NCBI GenBank assembly: GCA_019400425.1
Contig: JAFREE010000008.1
Span: 310,001-374,000 of the forward strand
From: Hymenochaete sp. R1
Lineage: Eukaryota > Basidiomycota > Agaricomycetes > Hymenochaetales > Hymenochaetaceae
Reading direction: 5' to 3'
DNA: 64,000 bases
Numbering within the stretch: the first letter of the stretch is position 1; each line of letters starts with the position of its first letter. The notes beneath the pieces were generated by a model. The model had not been told where the DNA came from. It did no database searches and saw only the letters and a list, made by a program, of their open reading frames with translations. Below, piece after piece: positions 10,829-22,817 of this stretch. A program made the translations under genes and the position numbers.

Positions 10829-11143
10829 ATCGAAAGAGGACCCCCGACAATCCCAATATAGGCCGGGGTCACAGGTACCCCCTCAAATCTGTCCCTTCGA
10901 CCCTTTTATGGTAATTTAGCCGAGGTCCGAAAAGTTCGGATTTGCTTGTTTGCTCTCTGGAGCATAAAATTGCATCTAATGGTGTGGTTTTAAAGTACTA
11001 GACATGCATTCTAGACCTCCCCCGACAATCCTATTGGATTACTTTCTCTTTAAAAACAGCGGTACGAGCTGTACGTGTCACGTGATGTATATGTCCCCTT
11101 GTCCACCGGCCTATCTTAGGATTGTCGGGGGTCCTATCGAAAG
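10829..11143. mobile_element. MITE with 8-bp target duplication, hAT-like
   Basis: Element 10837-11135 (299 bp). The left end starts AGGACCCCCGACAATCCCAA; the right end, read inward on the other strand, starts AGGACCCCCGACAATCCTAA. Similarity reaches through TAGGCCGG, about 29 of 32 bases. It is flanked on both sides by a perfect 8-bp direct repeat ATCGAAAG (10829-10836 and 11136-11143). No open frame inside could encode a transposase, so it is non-autonomous. An 8-bp duplication fits hAT (P-type elements also make 8 bp). It lies in the divergent promoter region of BTB-D and BTB-E, about 180 bp before the BTB-E start. Confidence 0.82.
11016..11033 (+). repeat. internal third copy of the MITE terminal sequence
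   Basis: CCTCCCCCGACAATCCTA at 11016-11033 repeats the terminal motif in the same direction as the left end, about 100 bp inside the right end. It may mark a nested or truncated second insertion. Confidence 0.55.
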
Positions 11144-11325
11144 GTCTTCTCTTTTTCCCACAGTCACATGGCCGTGTCGCCGTTTATCGTACGTAATATT
11201 AATAGAAGCAAGTAAGTGTACTCGGGACTCGGGCGTTTACTGTCTTCATCCTTCCACCATCTGTTGATACAGACGTGTAACGACCTGCACTTTTCATATC
11301 ATATATACTTGCTTCTAACCTCAAG

Positions 11326-13131
11326 ATGCGAAAGGAAGGGTCCGCTGCTTCTTCTGAAGCTAAAGTGGGTAGTTTTCTGACAAAGGATCCAGAGTTCTCC
11401 ATGCAATTAGTGACGTTCGCGGTGAGTATCGTTGTGTCGTCTTGCCCTCCTACTTCTCGCTCAAGAATGACATCTGCTTCTACGCTAGGCTGAGCGAGTC
11501 TCCTTCTGCGTCCCACGCGACATTTTTATGCAGTCTTCCACCTTCGTAGAGCACTATAAACTGTTTGATCACGCAAAGGTGGAAAATTCCGCAGTAACCC
11601 CGATTGACCTCAAAGTAGTTACTGCGGATAACTTTCGCGGATTCCTCAAGGTTATGCTGTACATGTGAATCACCATTTACATTATATTCTAACACTTTTA
11701 GCATATTCACCGTTTGGACATTTAGGCCATATGGTAGAATAGACCACGTCCCGTCGGAGAGCCACCTGGAATCAGCTCTCAAATGGTCTACGGAATGGAA
11801 GTTTACCCAACTTCGAGAGGCCTGCATTAAGCGGCTGGATTCTATGGGCTTGAGCTCCTCTCGGAGGATCCAGCTATCACTTCGGTACAACGTCCCACGG
11901 TGGTATGCACCAGAGATCAAGAACCTTGCGATTCGTGAAGAAAGCCTTACGCTGAAGGAGGCCGAGGAAATAGGATTGAAGGCGTTGACTTTGATTTCAG
12001 GACATCGTGACAAGTGGCGACAGGCGTTGAGGGACATCGCAGAGCTCAAGGGATGTATGGATGAGCTCAAACTTCGCTTAGAGGCTATCGTCTGCAACGA
12101 TATCGCGGCAGACGCAAATGCTTCGGGGAAGTCAGATGTTTCTAGAAATGCTGGATTGATCGACGATTTGGTTCAATCCGGGTCCAAGGCTTTATCTGAA
12201 GCCCAAGCACTTGAAGAGACGAGGAAACGCTCCGCTACCAGCATTAAGCAAGAGGCGGAGAAAATGGCAAACGTGAGTATTGAATGGATCAGGTTGATGA
12301 ACTCTGAGCTCGAATCAAAACATTTCCAGGATAAAATGGAAGAACTCGAGAAATCTGAAGCCTCAGATGCCACGCAAGTTCGCGACGCATTCGCGACGAG
12401 GGCGGGTAACAGTAGCTCAACACCGTTTTCCAACGAAGCCCATGCTAAAGAGGATTTGTTACCGCGCTTCAATATATTCTAGCAACCAGTCTTCAATGCG
12501 GCTTCTGAAAGCGGCATTTCCGCATCGTCTTCAAGTCAGTTACGGAATTCAGGCAAGACCTTTGAAAAGGGTTCATCCAATACTGCCCCATCGACGACTT
12601 ATAATGCATTCGAGCAACCGATTTGCGCACCAGCTTGGGGTACTAGCGGTTCTGTATCATTCGGGAGCGGTCCATCTAGTACCTCGTCGGTTTTTGGTAA
12701 TCAGTCCTCAACGACGTTATCTAGTAGTAATCCCGAAAGTGCGGGAACGTCTAGCGGCGCGCTGTTTCCAGAAAATGGCGAGACCTCTGCGCGCAATTCA
12801 CCCTACCATCAGGGAACAACTGACGGCAATGGCGCTGTAGCGTCTATAACCTCTGATCCTACTAGTAAACGCCCTCCCTTCGTTCCGTTCGTCGAACCGG
12901 ATATGACTCAACCGCCTAAATATGCATCGTATTTCAAGTTGATATACCAGAGCATAAGTGCGATGGACCAATATCGGGACATCTCACACGAAGTAAGTCA
13001 ATGTACTTCTGTTCGAAACTCAATTGTCAAGTAAATTTACTTCTTAGATGCTTCGAGTCGAAGATTATAAACAGGGAAGAAAGCCCTGTGCTAGAAAAGA
13101 TCCAGATGAATCCGCAAAGGCCACATTCTGA
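11326..13131 (+). CDS. BTB-E: BTB/POZ-like, FG-tailed protein with GLEBS-like end (spliced form) or short form
   Basis: Exons 11326-11421, 11489-11664 and 11726-12272 are firm and match the family (QLVTFA, FCVPRDIFMQSSTFVEHYK, LESALKWSTEWKFTQLREA, SSRRIQLSLRYNVPRWYAPE, coiled coil). From the strong donor GTGAGT at 12273 two outcomes are possible. Removing 57 nt (to 12329) leads to TAG at 12480-12482 and a 323-residue protein. Removing 210 nt (to the ATTCTAG acceptor ending at 12482) joins an open 510-nt exon 12483-12992 and a last exon 13048-13131, giving 470 residues. The long tail has VSFGSGPS and SSVFGNQS FG motifs and ends with YQSISAMDQYRDISHE and, across a 55-nt intron, MLRVEDYKQGRKP, a GLEBS-like motif. 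The last intron sits at the same codon boundary as in BTB-C. Confidence 0.78.
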
Positions 13132-14176
13132 GTTTCAGCGAGTTTCCATGAAGCTCTTTTTTTTGTTTCTCAGCCGAAGCTTACCTGTTAAGGTCGTCGT
13201 GAACGGTTAAATCTTGCTTCGGGGGAAGATGGCTCGATCTTCAAGTTCTGTCGACTCGAGGGCCAAAGCGTTTTAAAAGGCGATAGTCATAGTCCTACAA
13301 CTTGAAGGATTGATTCTCTTCCGCATCAAAAGAACACACCGCAGCAAGTCCCCCACGTGTACCTTGTTCCTATTGTAAAATTACTGAATGTTTTATTATA
13401 TCAAAGTAGTGTGTTCCTGGTCGAACATCCTGGAACGATCGAGGACCAGACCAGCCTGACCAGCTTCATTCTAATTTAAACCGATGCGGCCTCGCCCTTG
13501 TTCTATCAGGCACATGGTCCACGTTCAAGCACGCAGACGCAGATAGTCTAAGATGGTAGCATCTACTACACTAGTACTGGCACATAAGATTCATCCATGC
13601 TCGAGCTGAGGGATCATTGTACTGTGAGTATGAGAAATAACATGTCGTATGGCATAGCTTCGATTATACGCCACCTGCATGGAGTCAGTCATATGAAAAA
13701 CGATCATGATGATGTGTTTGAGGGCTGAATATGAAGGATGAGTGCCACTGATTGGATGGAGCCGAATGTGATGCGACGACGGTGCATTCTCCGTTGAGCG
13801 AAGGAGGACTTCATGGGTCAAAGGCGTAGAGAATAGCTCCGGGGGTGATGATTCGTGAGTGAGCGGTGGCCGCATCGCTGAGGAGTACTTAGTGTATTGT
13901 TCGTCCAAAAGGTAGCCAGAGCCCCTAAGATCCCAAACTCAAAGTGTCAGAGGGCGCTCTTGCAGCTCAGTCAGTCAGTTGGATTATTCAACTAGTTCGT
14001 CCCACCGTAGCCCCGTGTCGTCCCCAGCCACTCTCTCACCCTCTCTATTACCACCATCATCCACCGCTGCTGAGAGTGCGCGTCATACTCCCGCCCTTGT
14101 GTTTCTGACTTCGACGACGAAAGACGAACGACGACTTGCCAGACGACTGCATTAATATTGTACCTTTTGACGAACC
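13132..14176. other. intergenic region BTB-E to GH17
   Basis: About 1 kb without a supported gene. It contains the BTB-E 3' region and, toward 13980-14170, a pyrimidine-rich stretch typical of a fungal promoter and 5' leader before the GH17 start. A 105-codon minus-strand frame at 13591-13908 has no recognisable domain and is not called. Confidence 0.5.
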
Positions 14177-16409
14177 ATGGCGCGCCCGCGTTCTACGGAC
14201 CTGGCCGACTTTTTTGATGGGGACATTCCTGTAAGTGCTTCCGGGTTTTCAGCCTAGTCCATTCACTAACGCACAGCAACACACCTCTTGACCTCTTTCT
14301 CTCATCACTCTCTCGGCCCCCTTGGTTACGGCTTGGTCTCTCTCTTCGCTCTCTCGTCTCTCCTTGCCGTCGTCGCATCACGAACATATCATACGGCCCC
14401 CTTCGGCACACAACCACACGGCTTAATCTCCTTTTATTGGCGTGACCCCCTGCTGCGCAGCCGCCTCACCGGCTCTCGAACCTCTACAGCCCGAGCCCAG
14501 AGACCTCCCAGACTAACCTACATTCTTACTCTTACTCCCCTTCCATCCCCACTACCCCTTCCGCTCCTTTGTCCTCAGCCCCTCCTTCTCAAGGCTTCCA
14601 GCCAGTACCTACTCGCGACCACGACGACGTAGGCGAGAACCCGTTTTACATGCCTGCAGCCCAATTCGGTCAAAATTCCACAACTCGTGACTACCAAAAC
14701 ATGGACTCGAACGGCGGCAGCCAGTGGCTCGAGAAGCAGAGCAAATCCAGCAGCAGGGCGAAGTGGATCACGCTCGGTTCTATTATTGGATTACTTGTGA
14801 TCATCGGTGTCGCTGTTGGCGTCGGTGTCGGTGTTTCCAAGAGCAAAAGCAACGACAGTAGCAACAAAAGCTCGAGCTCAAGTGGCGATTCGAGCGACTT
14901 CCAGAAAGATTCGGCCTTGAAGCAGAGCTTCTTTGGCTTAGCGTATACCCCCGAAGGAAGCCAGCTCCCTGATTGTGGCAACAGTTTGGGTGAGTTGTGT
15001 TAGAGTCAATTCTGCACGTATTACTGAAAAAAGGTTCTCTTCTTCAAGACGATGTCATTGAAGACATTCAGGTGTGTCTGATGACAGTAGATTCTTTTGT
15101 CATAGTTCTAATATTCGTCGCCACCGGGGTTTCTAGTTGATTTCTCAGCTCACCACCCGCATTCGCCTCTACGGGGCAGACTGCAACCAATCTGCTTTGG
15201 TCGTAAGTCCGCTCTTATACTGGTGCGGTATTCCAGCATATGAATTTTCGCTATAGCTTGAGGCGATTGAGCGGACGAAGGTCAACATGACTGTCTACCT
15301 AGGCATCTACAACATCCCCACCGACGCAGGTGCCGCGTACGTGCGCCAGCGAGATGTTATTAAGGAAGCTTTGGAGACTTATGGCACTGACCATATTGCG
15401 GGTATCACTGTTGGGAACGAGTTCATGCTCAAGTGAGAATACAGTTTCTCATGTACTAATAATGCTCGTTCTGAAACTGCTTCCTAGCTACCTCAATTCT
15501 CAGGGCGTCGATGCAACAGCCGTCAATGGCGCCGTCGGGAATGCAGGAGCCCAGTTATTGATTGGAAACATCACGGACACAAGGCAGATGCTTTCCGGCA
15601 TGAACATTGATATCCCTGTTGGGACTTCAGACGCTGGCTCGTTCTTCAACAATGAGGTTCTTGAAGGAGTCGACTACGGGGTGCGTTGGCTTCAAGGGTG
15701 TTTCATTTTTCCAGTGCTGACCAATTTTTCGATCGTCTGCCTTCTGTGTGAAATGGTGGTGCTGCGGATTCTAAAATTAATCAATATTGTCGGCCTAAAT
15801 TCTCCGCCACATCTACCCTCGATGTTCTTCACAATATTCACCCGGCCGAAATGCTATTCTTGGAACTACGCAACCCGTCTTTGACCGCATAGATGGCGAA
15901 CGTCCACCCTTGGTTCGCAAACACGTCTATCGAAGAAGCAGCTCCGTGGACGGCCTCATTCTTCGAGAATACGAATATCGCCCAGGCCGCACAAGTCTCA
16001 AACAACCCCAAGATGTACATTGCTGAGACGGGATGGCCGACAGTGAGACTTAACTTTTCTGAGTTCGAGACAAGAATTAATCGTTATGATGGCAGAAATC
16101 TTCGGACGCCGGTAATGCAAACAACGGTGCCGCAGATGCCTCAGTTGCGAATCTCCAGGTACATGGACTTTGTTCGTCTTCTTTTCTTGTGACTGTTGTT
16201 AACAAAATTGCTACTCTTTCAAGACTTTCATGGATACCTTTGTCTGCCAGGCGAACACCAACGGTACAGGCTACTTCTTCTTCGAGTACGCAGACGAGGA
16301 ATGGAAGGACCAGCAATTTGGTGGTGTTGAAGGCTGGTGGGGTCTCTTCTCGGAGGACCGTAAACTGAAGGACGGCCTCACTATTCCCGACTGTGGCAGC
16401 ACTCCTTAA
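14177..16409 (+). CDS. membrane-anchored GH17 glucan endo-1,3-beta-glucosidase
   Basis: Nine exons (14177-14230, 14461-14989, 15049-15071, 15137-15202, 15257-15432, 15488-15680, 15893-16042, 16096-16158, 16224-16409) give 479 residues. It is a cell-wall beta-glucan hydrolase or transferase of family GH17. The N-terminal ~115 residues are Ser/Pro-rich and lack a signal peptide. One membrane segment follows (WITLGSIIGLLVIIGVAVGV), then a Ser-rich linker, so this is a type II membrane protein with an extracellular catalytic domain. That domain begins FFGLAYTPEGSQLPDCG and has TTRIRLYGADCNQ, the acid/base Glu in ITVGNEFML, and the nucleophile Glu in YIAETGWPT. The C-terminus is GYFFFEYADEEWK then GVEGWWGLF. 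The 230-nt first intron and the small first exon are the least certain; the rest is clear. Confidence 0.9.
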
Positions 16410-18785
16410 ACTGCCAACACTGACATTCAGACAAACGAACTCTTAACACACATTTCGGGACACTATCTAAGAATGATTGTATAACCCCTCACATGATGGA
16501 CCAGCTAGCTTTTTCATCGTCCCCTCCTTTGAGAGATCCGCTCCTTTCTTACTATCACTATCTCCTAGCTTTACAGGACAGTCGCTTACCTGCCTGCCTT
16601 TCGTTCTTCCCACCTCACGCCCTTTCGCGTTCGCGAGTCCTATTCCACCCCAGACACTCGAGTGTTTCTTTCGCCATCTAATTATCTCTTCATCTTATCT
16701 CAGCGCCCTTTTTATTCCTGTACATACCTGCGTGTCCATTCGCTTGTGTCCTGTACACATTCTCTTTGGGTCGACGGACTATCTTAGTTCAGATTCTTAC
16801 TACGGTTTTCGTTGTTACCGCCAACTGCTACTTCTGTCCGAGATTACTGGACAAGATGTAATGACGACGGAACTACTGGTAAGTACGGTCGTCCGAACGG
16901 TGCCGGTGCCGTGATAGATTAACGTCTTGGGAATTTCGAAGTTGCTACATGTTGGTGGCATTGATATCGTGCTTCTACATAAGTCTTCATATTGTCGTAC
17001 TGGTCATACTCTTGCAAGGCAGATCACTGATCCGCAATAGCAGAGTCTGGACCGCTCTTATCGGAGTTACTGACTTGGAATCACAAAGACTTACCGCCAA
17101 TGCAGCAATGGTGTATCATGGTGCTACATACGCTCCGCCCCGAGGTGTCAAGATGACGCTTGCATTAATTTTGATATCAAGAGATGGGTGTTTTGAATTG
17201 GGCTTGGAGCGTGGTTAGCTAGGGGTCTAGACTGTGATTTACTCACTTGAGTCGGCCTGGCGCTACCTCCCTTAGGTACCTGCCTATGACATCGTGACGT
17301 TCAGTTGGACTGGCGCTACCTACGTTCATTGATGATAATATTAATATTGAATATTGACAGTTCAGTTCAGTTCATGATGGGGGGACCCGCTGACACTCCC
17401 TGTCTCCCGTAACTTCGTATCTACTTAATATTTACTAGTAATAGTTATAACACTGGTATTATTAATGTTTATAAACTTTGGGATTCGGATGGGCCAGCCT
17501 AGGGCGGGGGCCAGGAAGACTCGGAGGACTTCTCGCATTGCATTGAACGAATCGTGATGATGTTGGTCGTTGATTGTGAGTCCTTTTGTACTGTATATGT
17601 GTCACGACGGACGCCGCATGCGGCGTGCGTGTACGTGCATATATAAGGTCTTTCGAGAAGGTCTCTCGTTCAGCCACTCAATCAGAGTTTGCGGCCTCGT
17701 GGGCTCGTATCCCGCTTCACATTCCCCAGTATTTCTCTATCGCCGTTCAGAAGCGCAGCAACTTGAACTGCACCTCCTATTTTTGGATGGAGTATGCGGG
17801 CCCGAGGGCGGGAGTGCCTGCGGGAGAAGAAAAAAAAAAGCGGTCCAGCGGGGGCAGGTCCGAGGCTTTGCCAATGCAAATGGATGTTGTTTACTCGACT
17901 TTAAAAGGGTACGATCTGCAAATTATTATGATACAAGTGTAAGGTGCTTGCTTCGGTCCTTCGATGACAACGGCATGGATGATTTGGGGAAGCGAAAACG
18001 CCGTGACCAGAAACTTGAACCTAAAGCGAGGAATAGCCTTAGAAGAAGTTAGAGAATGACTTGAAGTTCCCAAAGAAATGTTAATGGGTAATGCCGGTAC
18101 GTACCCCTTTTCAGTCAGGGAGTCGCAGTCGGAGTCGTGCGACCGTACCCATACAAAAGCCTAAATTTAAGAAGAAAATACAGGTCCAGGAGAGGGAGGG
18201 AGGATAGAGCGGGCGAAGGGGGCGAGGGCGTAACCGGAGTTGCGGTGCCGCGCTGCGAACGGAAATACATTTGTGTTTGGACGGACTAGGGCTCGGTCAA
18301 CTTCAGATATTTTTATGCGACGCCGAGGTCATGAGGGGGGCGACAAGGTGCGCGTGGTGCGTGGTATCCGGTCGAGGCAAGAATGAAATATCACCATCTC
18401 AGTCGCGACTCATGAGGTCGACTCGTGAGTTGAGTTGCTGCTCAATGGTTCTCGTAAGAAAACGAGGGGTCCCAGGGGTCGGGGGGACGTCAGAGTACTA
18501 ACTTCTAAGTTAAGCTAAGCAATCGCAAGTGATAGCCGTATCCGTATCCGAGTCTTTCGCCCCTCTCTCTGAGTCTGAGTCTCTGACTGACTGATTTATC
18601 GTGTTGTTTGTAGGTCCATCATCCGCCACCCACCGCCACAAACACACAAATTGGCGGGAGGGTGGCAGGTGGCGCGCGCCCTTTTAGCTCAAGCTTAGCT
18701 TGTGAACCTTCGGCACCGAGCATTATCCTGAATCCTGAAAAACCCACTCACACATACATCGGGGATTTTATCAGAGATGAACAGG

Positions 18786-18802
18786 TGCCAGTGTCACTGG
18801 CA
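18786..18802. repeat. perfect 17-bp inverted repeat TGCCAGTG-T-CACTGGCA
   Basis: Two copies of the word TGCCAGTG face each other about a single T. The same word recurs singly across the block. Another close copy at 18932 is followed by an overlapping CACTGGTACCAGT palindrome. Confidence 0.6.
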
Positions 18803-21800
18803 GGCGCCTGACAGACAGGCTTAGGGGTAGCAAGAGATCAGAGGCGAGAAATACAGGAGGGTCCGAGGTTTTTTTGGTTACTGGGGGGGGGGGGGGTATG
18901 TCTCGGGAAGTACTGTACTCACCCACGGTCGCACTGGCACTGGTACCAGTATACACATTTAGAGAACTTGGAAGGAATGGAGAAGAAGTTTAAGCTATCT
19001 TATCAGCTTCCTATGTCGTTTTCATTTAACTAAGACTGAGACATATTCAATATTGGACCCGCCGCCGGACACAGTGGACGTGGGCGCGTTGTTTTGGTAT
19101 TAATGTTCATATTGATACCATTGATTTTATCAGCCACATCTGGCCACATTGATACTTTAGTGGTCGGAGTGCGAACCCGACCAGAGCCCGAACTCAGCTT
19201 GAACCAAAAACACGAAAGCTAGAGCCGAACGTCGGTTGGTTTTCTCGTGCGTTTTATTTTCGTTCGTTCAGATGAGATGAGATGAGTGGGAACGAGTAAG
19301 AGAAAGATAACGACCGTGGAATTCAACCTGCTACCAGTTCGGCTCGGCTTCTCACCGTGACGTCTTTCTTGGTTGATCACACGCGCAAGCGTACCCGTTG
19401 GCAGAGATATAAATAGCATGGAAAAGGGAGAAGAAATGAGAATGTCTCAAGCCAAGCTTAACATATATGCATCTGCAAACATGAACTACATGTGCATGAG
19501 AAGATATACGGAGTCCATAACGTACGTTGGATGAGATCTGAGACACAGCCCTAATCCAAAGACGCTGCACTACGGGCATCAGTAGCACGTACCCTGAAAT
19601 GTTCAAACAGTTCAACGTGAAAGTGAAGGATGCCGGTACGGGTTTCGGATTTCGGAAAGTTTACACAAAAGTGGGATGAAGGAGATATTGGAAGATGTCG
19701 GCAGATGAACGGTGAGGGGGCGGGGGGAGCGTGGGTGGAAGTGGACAAAATCTTGAAAGGGATGTATTGCCCAAGAGAGGACAATGAACACTGAATACTG
19801 GCACGAACGTCAGTGTTGAAGGTGGCGATGCAAACACATGGGGCCTTGGTTTTCGTTGTCAGAAGTGGCTTAAAGTAGCGGCGTAAGTGTCACGTACTAC
19901 TTACCCCTCGCCAGATCCGAGTCCGCAGCACTCAAAGAAGTAGAAGCAGAAGCAAAAGAAGAAGAAGATTCAGACGAGAAGAAGAAGAAGCGGTGGCGGC
20001 GGCGGTAGTGAGGCCATGAAAGAAGAGGCGCGAGAGCGAATTGGGATTTACTCAAATAAAATAACAAGTAACAACTTACTAACAAGGAGGTTGACGCATG
20101 GCGAGTTTCCGAGTCACTGGGCTGTTCTGTTCACTTTTAGGACCTGTGATGCTGCTGGCCCTATTCAAAAAGGTGGACATTATACATGTATTATTATTGG
20201 TCCCGTAACTCGAGGTACCACTCACCGGGCTCTCGTTTGTTGCTACATAACTTTCTCATGTCGACGCGCACGGCGCGCCTGATTGGGTCCAATGCATCGA
20301 AGTCCGAGAAAAAAAAACATAAACATAAAGCTTGTTCGCTACTGGTATACGCCCCGCTACCAATAGTAAGCCTGTGTCTATTTTTGTGTTCCGAAATAAC
20401 GACGTACATGCGGCACTTTGCGTCGTGATAGAAGTTGTCGGTGGGAGAGAAGCCTCGAGTTGAAGGCACAGATATAGATCCGTGCTTCGACAGAGTCGAA
20501 GAGTTCTCACCGTTGCCCTTTGAGACCGAGTGACGGAGAGAGCTGCGTCTTGGGCCAACTTGAATCGCGGGCACTGGCAGAAGCACCTTCAACCGTCCTG
20601 ATTGGCTAGACATAGAAAGTGACCGGTGACGAGCATAGGACCTTCAAAGTTAAGTTGATGCGAAGTAGCTTGAGTATTATCATGATATTGTACTCAGGCA
20701 ATAGTCATGATAACCTTCCGCGTGTGTCAGGAGCCAACTCTTTCGGTCGGAACATGGTGAATATCGATGTTCTGCTGTTGATGTTGTCGAGGTAATAATT
20801 CAGTCCGGCTACAGAGGGTGAGAGCTTGAAAGGCGAACCAAAAGCTCGGCGCAAGGAACCGCAAAACAGAAAAAAAAACATACGACATTATGGCGGATCA
20901 GCTGTTACTTTCGTGTGGAGCAACCAAGTGAGATCCGTCGCTTTGTCGGTATTCCCAATAGACAGGCATGAGGATGCACCCGAGTATTATTCAAGTCGGG
21001 CATCTTTCTTGAAGTGTAAATTAGCCGCGTTATCACAAAGTCGCGTGCTACTTCGGGGCGGGGATTCAGGTATAGGGCTGTCGGAAAGTGTAGTGTAATA
21101 GGCGGCTCTTCTGAATGTCCTAATGGGAGTAGCGAATGAAAAGCGAGTGTAGGGTGCGAAGCACGACATCGTGACGGACACGAGGCGATCAAGTGCCAGA
21201 CTGCCAGTGACCCACGAGACCCTCAGGAGGCTCGTGCTCCGATGACCTCCAGTTTTGCCTATAAATACCCGACGCTAATGCTGCAGAAAAAGAATCCGTA
21301 CCGAGGGAAGTTGTATTGTACGTGTTTTGAGAGCGAGATAGGCAAAAATAAAATAAAAGCTGGAAGGGAGCGTCATTGCAGTGCAACGCAGATGCAGGTG
21401 TGAAGAAACACAGTTGCCAAGCGTATCCGCTGAGTCCTTCGACCACAGCTTGAGAACAACAACCGGATCACGAGAGTCAGCCAGCATAGTCCAAGCTTCT
21501 ATCATCATCGGAGAAAGGTACCAAAAAAAGACATACGGAATACAACATATGACATACCAGACATACCTCCCGGCCCCTCTGAGCCCCCCCCCCCCCCCTT
21601 CTCCCGGACCTCGGGATCGGGAAAACGTCGCCGGGCGAGGAGAAAGAGAACGCCCGAGCTCCGAGATCTACCGTGACGACAAACTCCAATTCAAATCGGC
21701 TCGAACACTAGCGGGGCTCCAATGCGCGGGAATATGGGGTGATAGGCTATGCTGGAGAGGACTCAGGCTGGAGGGAGGTGATAAGAGTGAAACGAGAATA

Positions 21801-22786
21801 GCTACCAACGCGAGTATATCTTTGGTAACTGGCCTCGGAGAATTGAGTCTTATCTCTTCTTTCTGTCTTTTTGCGTCCGATTTGCGGTAGCCTGAGGGAG
21901 TTCGGATTCAAAGAGGGAGGGAAGACAGTGAGCTGAGCAGTGACTGTGAGGTTGACGGAATCTGAGCTTGTAAGTGTAGAATGAGGTTGGGGATAATACC
22001 AAAAAAAAAGTCTTTTAATCGGAAGAAAGAGGGGGGGAAAGATTCGTCAAGGGTGGCGATTTCTCCCTTCAAAAATTATTGAATGAGGCCCGAGGACCGA
22101 GAAGAGGGAAAGCAGAGACCGCCTCGTCGGCGCGACGACGACGACAACCGTCACGGACCACGGGGAAGGCGACAACGTCATCCAGAACTTGAAAGACCCC
22201 CAAACCCGTCCTATTCAAGACAAAACACGCAAACCCATACGCACCGCACCGGCGGCGCACCCATGCCAGTGCCTATATTAATATTTTTATACCATTACCT
22301 CAGATTCCCTCCGGAGTCCGTCGACTTCAAGTTCTTTCTGCCCCCGGACCTTCTTTAAAAATCTGAGTCCGAGCGACAAACACAGTCAATTCCTTTCAGA
22401 GTTCCTTCCATCTCATCTCCGGATCCTGGAACTCGGCGCGTACTTTGACTCGAGAGAACCACCGAGAAGGGGGGGAGAGAGAGGAGATATTGATAACTGG
22501 GCTCTGAGCCAGGCTGGAGTTACGCCGGTACACTGGCAGCTCTATGGATATAGCAAAATTATACCGTTAGAATTCAAGTTAGGGGAGTCTGAGGATTCAG
22601 TGAGGAAGTGAGCTTGGCATGCGACTCACCGTGACGGTTCGCAATCAGTACAAACGGATTGTATGCAGCTCGTGTGACCACTGATCACTGACCGCTGAGC
22701 GATGAGCAATAATTGGTGCCAGTGGGCGGTGCTGTTGCAATCAATATTGGAAATCGGATGCGTCGGTCGATAGACGGGTTCCGGGA

Positions 22787-22817
22787 TCTGGGAATCTGGG
22801 AATCTGGGAATCTGACG
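22787..22817. repeat. short tandem repeat of GGGAATCT units
   Basis: About three and a half copies of an 8-bp unit (GGGATCT then GGGAATCT repeated). A GGTATT-type tandem follows at about 22882-22915. Confidence 0.5.

Noticed and set aside
13591..13908. 105-codon minus-strand frame upstream of the GH17 gene
   Set aside because: No domain, no coding-like pattern, and located in a region expected to be promoter.
20194..20613. 139-codon minus-strand frame starting MSSQSGRLKVLLPVP
   Set aside because: Starts plausibly but has no known domain, no supporting intron signals and no flanking gene structure. Cannot be excluded as an orphan gene.
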